Origin: an uncultured Nioella sp.
GTDB lineage: Bacteria > Pseudomonadota > Alphaproteobacteria > Rhodobacterales > Rhodobacteraceae
Reading direction: 5' to 3'
Assembly (NCBI GenBank): GCA_947498125.1
Contig: CANMJH010000002.1
Location: 548,501 to 612,500, forward strand
DNA: 64,000 nt
Below the pieces are notes generated by a model, which worked only from the letters and a program-made list of their open reading frames with translations, ran no database searches and had not been told where the DNA came from. Shown here piece after piece: positions 60,900-64,000 of this stretch (the stretch's first letter is position 1; each line of letters opens with the position of its first letter). The position numbers and the translations under genes are program-made.

Positions 60900-61181
60900 T
60901 TTTGAATTTGGCTTGATTGTGTTTCGAAAGATGACAATTCATGACGATTTTGCGGAAAATTAGCCGATCCCATCCGGCTTGACGCCCTCAAGCAGGTCAA
61001 TTTTGTCGGCACAAAGGCGAAGGGTTCGGGGAAGGTAGACGGGGATTTGCCACCCAGTTCGTTGGCGGCGGCGTTACTTTGGTTCGTTGTGCGTTTAAGT
61101 GAGTAATCGTGATCAGCTTTGCATTGCCAGACGGGACCGCCGTTGGCAGGGTCTGTCAGATACCAGCGGGAGGCCCAATCC
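60900..61181. other. Intergenic region between the divergent RTX and GltS-like genes
   Basis: With the motif region above it makes a ~358-bp gap between gene starts. No coding frame with a ribosome-binding site was found beyond the GGGAGG site serving the GltS-like gene. It is otherwise featureless to my reading. Confidence 0.45.
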
Positions 61182-62672
61182 ATGATGACCCAATTCGCCG
61201 AGACCTTGGCACAAGCCTTTTTGATCGTTCTGGGGGTGATTGCCTTGGTGATGGTGATCTTGGCGATCTCGGACCGGTTGCAGACTCATGACGCCATTCG
61301 GCGAAACTATCCTCTACTGGGCCGCTTTCGGAACCTCTTCTCAACCTTGGGTGAATTCTTTCGGCAGTATTTCTTTGCAATGGACCGCGAAGAGCTGCCG
61401 TTCAACCGCGCGCAGCGCGAGTGGGTGTCTCATGCCGCCAGCGGCAAGTCGAATACGCTGGCCTTTGGTTCGACCCGCAACCTCAGCTTGCCGGGAACGC
61501 CGATTTTCGTGAATGCTGCTTTCCCGCCCCTTGATGAAAGTAAGTCAGTCGCTGATCCTTTGGTGATTGGGCCCACGGCGCGCACGCCATTTGTGGCGCA
61601 ATCGTTCTTTAATATATCAGGCATGAGCTATGGCGCCCTGTCTCGCCCTGCGGTTCAGGCCCTAAGCAAAGGTGCGGCCAAAGCAGGCGTTTGGCTGAAT
61701 ACCGGTGAGGGCGGCCTGTCGCCGTATCATCTGGGAGGCGGCGCAGATATCGTCTTTCAGATTGGCACGGCTAAATACGGCGTGCGGGATGCTGAAGGTG
61801 GGTTAAGCGACGAAAGACTGGCCGCCGTTGCTGCCCATGATCAGGTGCGTATGTTCGAGCTGAAGTTCGCCCAAGGTGCGAAGCCGGGCAAAGGTGGCAT
61901 TCTACCGGGCGATAAAGTCACAGAAGAGATCGCCCAAATTCGCGGTATTCCAGTGGGTCAAGCCAGTATCTCGCCCAATCGCCATCCAGAGATTAACAAC
62001 GTTGGCGCCTTGCTTGATATGGTTGCCCATATAAGAGAGGTCACTGGCAAGCCCGTTGGCATGAAAACCGTCGCGGGTGATCCCGAACCATTCCGCGCCC
62101 TTTTTGACGAGATTAATGCGCGGGGCATCGATAGCGCCCCGGACTTTATCACCATTGATGGCGGCGAGGGGGGAACCGGTGCTTCCCCGATGCCTTTAAT
62201 GGATCTGGTTGGCATGTCGATCCGCGAAAGCCTTGTGATGGTGGTGGACCTGCGCGCCGCTGCGGGTTTGACGGATCGCATCCGATTAATTGCCTCTGGA
62301 AAGCTGATTAACCCCGGCGATGTGGCTTGGGCATTGGCCGCTGGCGCCGATTTTGTAACATCTGCGCGGGGGTTCATGTTCTCGCTTGGCTGTATCCAAG
62401 CTTTGAAATGTAACAAGAACACCTGTCCAACGGGCATCACCACCCATGACCCCCGTTTCCAAAAGGGCTTGGTGGTTGAAGACAAATTTGCCCGCGTTGA
62501 GCGCTATGCAACCAATATTATCAAGGAAGTTGAGACAATTGCACATTCTGTCGGCGTCTCGGATCCACGCGAGTTGCGCCGTCATCATGTGCGTATTGTG
62601 GGCCCGGATGGGCGTTCAACCCCAATGAATGAACTTTGCCCCATTGATAACGCGGAACAAACATTGCCGTGA
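61182..62672 (+). CDS. FMN-binding glutamate synthase-family oxidoreductase (membrane-anchored)
   Basis: This 496-aa protein starts from ATG 61182 (GGGAGG 8 bp upstream). Two N-terminal hydrophobic segments (AFLIVLGVIALVMVILAISD and nearby) suggest membrane attachment. The rest is the FMN/[3Fe-4S]-type central domain of glutamate synthase: GMSYGALSRPAVQALSKGA, GEGGLSPYH, IGTAKYGVRD, the ITIDGGEGGTGASPMPLMD FMN-phosphate loop, and Cys-rich CIQALKCNKNTCPTGIT for the iron-sulfur cluster. It lacks the glutaminase domain, so it is not ordinary GltB. Its electron donor and substrate are unknown. It lies 75 bp before msrP on the same strand. Confidence 0.85.
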   Translation: MMTQFAETLAQAFLIVLGVIALVMVILAISDRLQTHDAIRRNYPLLGRFRNLFSTLGEFFRQYFFAMDREELPFNRAQREWVSHAASGKSNTLAFGSTRNLSLPGTPIFVNAAFPPLDESKSVADPLVIGPTARTPFVAQSFFNISGMSYGALSRPAVQALSKGAAKAGVWLNTGEGGLSPYHLGGGADIVFQIGTAKYGVRDAEGGLSDERLAAVAAHDQVRMFELKFAQGAKPGKGGILPGDKVTEEIAQIRGIPVGQASISPNRHPEINNVGALLDMVAHIREVTGKPVGMKTVAGDPEPFRALFDEINARGIDSAPDFITIDGGEGGTGASPMPLMDLVGMSIRESLVMVVDLRAAAGLTDRIRLIASGKLINPGDVAWALAAGADFVTSARGFMFSLGCIQALKCNKNTCPTGITTHDPRFQKGLVVEDKFARVERYATNIIKEVETIAHSVGVSDPRELRRHHVRIVGPDGRSTPMNELCPIDNAEQTLP

Positions 62673-62747
62673 GGATTGCGGCTTTTGGTTTCAAAGCCCC
62701 CATTTGTTCAGGCAGGTTAGCAGCAACTAATTTAAACGGAGGCTCAC

Positions 62748-63656
62748 ATGGCACATCGGTATCGCTCAAAACTAACATGGGCGGATGTAACCCCAGAAGA
62801 GGTCTATCTTAATCGTCGGCAACTTATGACGGGTGCTGGTGCCATTTTCGGTGCTGGTCTGATCGGCGGTGGACAGGCGCAAGCGCAAGCTGCGCTGGAA
62901 CCGACATCTTATGATGATGTGACAAGCTACAATAACTTCTACGAGTTTGGGACAGGCAAGACCGACCCGGCCCGCTATGCCCATGCGTTGACCACCAGCC
63001 CCTGGTCGATCGAGATCGACGGCTTGGTCGATAACCCTGGAACGTATTCTTTTGAGGACGTCGTCGATGGTATGACCATCGAAGAGCGCATCTACCGCCT
63101 GCGCTGTGTTGAGGCTTGGTCGATGGTGGTGCCGTGGAACGGGTTTGAGTTGGCGGACCTCTTAGAGCGCGTCGGCGTTCAAGATGGCGCGCAATATGTT
63201 TCGTTCGAAACTCTGGTGCGCCCAGAAGAGATGCGCGGCCAAAACCGCAACACTGTGCCTTGGCCTTACCGCGAAGGCTTACGTCTGGACGAGGCGATGA
63301 ACCCACTGACCCTAATGGCAACCGGCCTTTATGGGCGCGACCTGCCTAATCAGAATGGCGCGCCCATCCGTTTGGTCGTTCCGTGGAAATATGGGTTCAA
63401 ATCGATCAAATCGATTGTCCGGATTTCTTTGACCGCAGAACAGCCCGAAAATACATGGAATATGATCCTTCCCAATGAATACGGCTTCTATGCCAATGTG
63501 AATCCGAATGTGGATCACCCACGTTGGAGCCAAGCCTCGCACCGCGTTGTTGGGAGCGGCCTGTTTGGCGGGCGTCAGGATACGCTGATGTTCAACGGTT
63601 ATGAAGAAGAGGTCGCCCATATGTATGAGGGCATGGACCTCACCGTGAACTACTAA
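62748..63656 (+). CDS. msrP: Methionine-sulfoxide reductase catalytic subunit MsrP
   Basis: The 302-aa molybdoenzyme repairs oxidised methionines in periplasmic proteins. It has a twin-arginine signal ([21 protein letters not shown], about residues 22-42). The mononuclear Mo-cofactor domain has [18 protein letters not shown] with the Mo-coordinating Cys (about residue 123), [19 protein letters not shown] and [11 protein letters not shown]. It works with the heme-binding membrane subunit MsrQ, whose start is 226 bp downstream. ACGGAGG lies 6 bp before the ATG. The small GDCCVxC gene sits between the two subunits. Confidence 0.96.
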   Translation: MAHRYRSKLTWADVTPEEVYLNRRQLMTGAGAIFGAGLIGGGQAQAQAALEPTSYDDVTSYNNFYEFGTGKTDPARYAHALTTSPWSIEIDGLVDNPGTYSFEDVVDGMTIEERIYRLRCVEAWSMVVPWNGFELADLLERVGVQDGAQYVSFETLVRPEEMRGQNRNTVPWPYREGLRLDEAMNPLTLMATGLYGRDLPNQNGAPIRLVVPWKYGFKSIKSIVRISLTAEQPENTWNMILPNEYGFYANVNPNVDHPRWSQASHRVVGSGLFGGRQDTLMFNGYEEEVAHMYEGMDLTVNY

Positions 63657-63662
63657 CCTGCC

Positions 63663-63875
63663 ATGGTCGGGCTTGTTCTGGTTTCACATCTGACCTGTCC
63701 GGTTTGCGGGCAGGGGCAGGATGAGGAAATGCCACAAACAGCGTGCCAATGGTTCTACCAATGCAATGGCTGCAATACGGTGCTGAGACCGCGCCCGGGC
63801 GATTGCTGTGTCTTTTGTTCCTACGGAACTGTTCCTTGCCCGCCTATTCAGGCCGGCGATACTTGCTGCGGATAA
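63663..63875 (+). CDS. GDCCVxC-domain cysteine-rich small protein
   Basis: The 70-aa protein has 11 Cys. There are two CxxC pairs (12/15, 34/37), a single Cys28, the defining Gly46-Asp-Cys48-Cys49-Val-Phe-Cys52 block followed by SYGTVPCPPIQ, and a final Cys68-Cys69. The GDCCVxC family is known as small, sometimes selenocysteine-containing, proteins of unknown role, probably metal-binding or redox-active. Here all positions are Cys. It starts 6 bp after the msrP stop and ends 6 bp before the msrQ start, so it is almost certainly translated from the msrP operon. The role is unknown; metal delivery or redox support to the MsrPQ system is a hypothesis. Confidence 0.9.
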   Translation: MVGLVLVSHLTCPVCGQGQDEEMPQTACQWFYQCNGCNTVLRPRPGDCCVFCSYGTVPCPPIQAGDTCCG

Positions 63876-63881
63876 TCATCC

Positions 63882-64000
63882 ATGATCGACTTCATTAATC
63901 AAAACGCGCGTAAGATCCCCGAATGGCCCCTCTATTTCATTGGGTTCCTTCCAGCAGGCTGGCTGCTCTATCAGGGGATCATCGGCAATTTGGGTGGTGA
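63882..64000 (+). CDS. msrQ: Methionine-sulfoxide reductase heme-binding subunit MsrQ (5' part only)
   Basis: The reading frame from ATG 63882 to the window end encodes the first 39 residues, MIDFINQNARKIPEWPLYFI.... It has the start of a first membrane helix (about residues 15-35). The Arg-Lys-Ile-Pro-x-Trp-Pro N-terminus matches MsrQ (YedZ), the inner-membrane heme b subunit that passes quinone electrons to MsrP. The heme-ligating His residues are beyond the window. It is the third gene of the msrP operon. Confidence 0.88.
   Translation, partial: MIDFINQNARKIPEWPLYFIGFLPAGWLLYQGIIGNLGG

Overview
The window looks like chromosomal DNA of an alphaproteobacterium of the order Rhodobacterales (Roseobacter-type). 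The grounds are moderately high G+C, Rhodobacterales-like neighbourhoods (heparinase/rsmB/DUF1674; dapB-rbfA-truB-rpsO; pnp), a PhoX phosphatase, a BCCT osmolyte carrier, RTX proteins and an msrPQ system. Species was not determined. Almost all of the DNA is coding. There is one tRNA gene (Val-GAC), and I saw no rRNA, CRISPR array, intact insertion sequence or integrase.

Layout. 0-3.3 kb: heparinase II/III-family protein (cut by the left edge), rsmB and an SdhAF4-like small protein. 3.3-6.1 kb: a PPase-like protein, a phytanoyl-CoA-dioxygenase-family protein and a divergent LacI-type regulator. 6.1-13.1 kb: dapB facing a translation/RNA-modification cluster (rbfA, a secreted glycosidase-like protein, truB, then DUF2189, DUF1643 and RTX genes, then rpsO). 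13.2-18.1 kb: asparaginase, BCCT carrier and a GT-C-like membrane protein, lying between rpsO and pnp. 18.2-25.6 kb: pnp followed by an accessory region with two diverged partial copies of the pnp 3' end. These copies are interspersed with an unknown gene, an imine-reductase-like gene and a CadC-like TPR regulator, and are followed by a PD-(D/E)XK-like gene. 25.8-30.2 kb: a complete polyamine-type ABC importer. 30.6-35.3 kb: TetR regulator with a divergent AhpD-like protein, GST, PhoX and an L,D-transpeptidase. 35.5-42.5 kb: orphan zinc-ribbon gene, 1-Cys peroxiredoxin, aldehyde dehydrogenase, kinase-like fusion, RluA-type synthase, DUF3775, saccharopine dehydrogenase and a histidine-phosphatase-fold protein. 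42.7-49.3 kb: an orphan formate dehydrogenase alpha subunit, small proteins, a LysR regulator, a pseudo-caspase with repeats, rpmJ and tRNA-Val. 49.4-58.1 kb: N-formylglutamate amidohydrolase, dinB, SPFH/NfeD pair, pyrF, clpB and a second LysR regulator. 58.2-64 kb: two fasciclin proteins, a second RTX protein, a GltS-like oxidoreductase, and an msrP / GDCCVxC-protein / msrQ operon that runs off the right edge.

How the parts relate. Housekeeping modules (RNA processing and translation: rsmB, rbfA, truB, rpsO, pnp, rluA, rpmJ, tRNA-Val) are interrupted by transport, stress and cell-surface functions. Methionine-sulfoxide repair (msrP/msrQ), peroxiredoxin, AhpD-like protein, GST and ClpB form a scattered stress set. 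The most unusual structure is the repeated pnp 3' end (20.17-24.56 kb). It suggests that the end of pnp has served as an insertion point for accessory DNA. The second most interesting is the cysteine-rich GDCCVxC gene embedded between msrP and msrQ.
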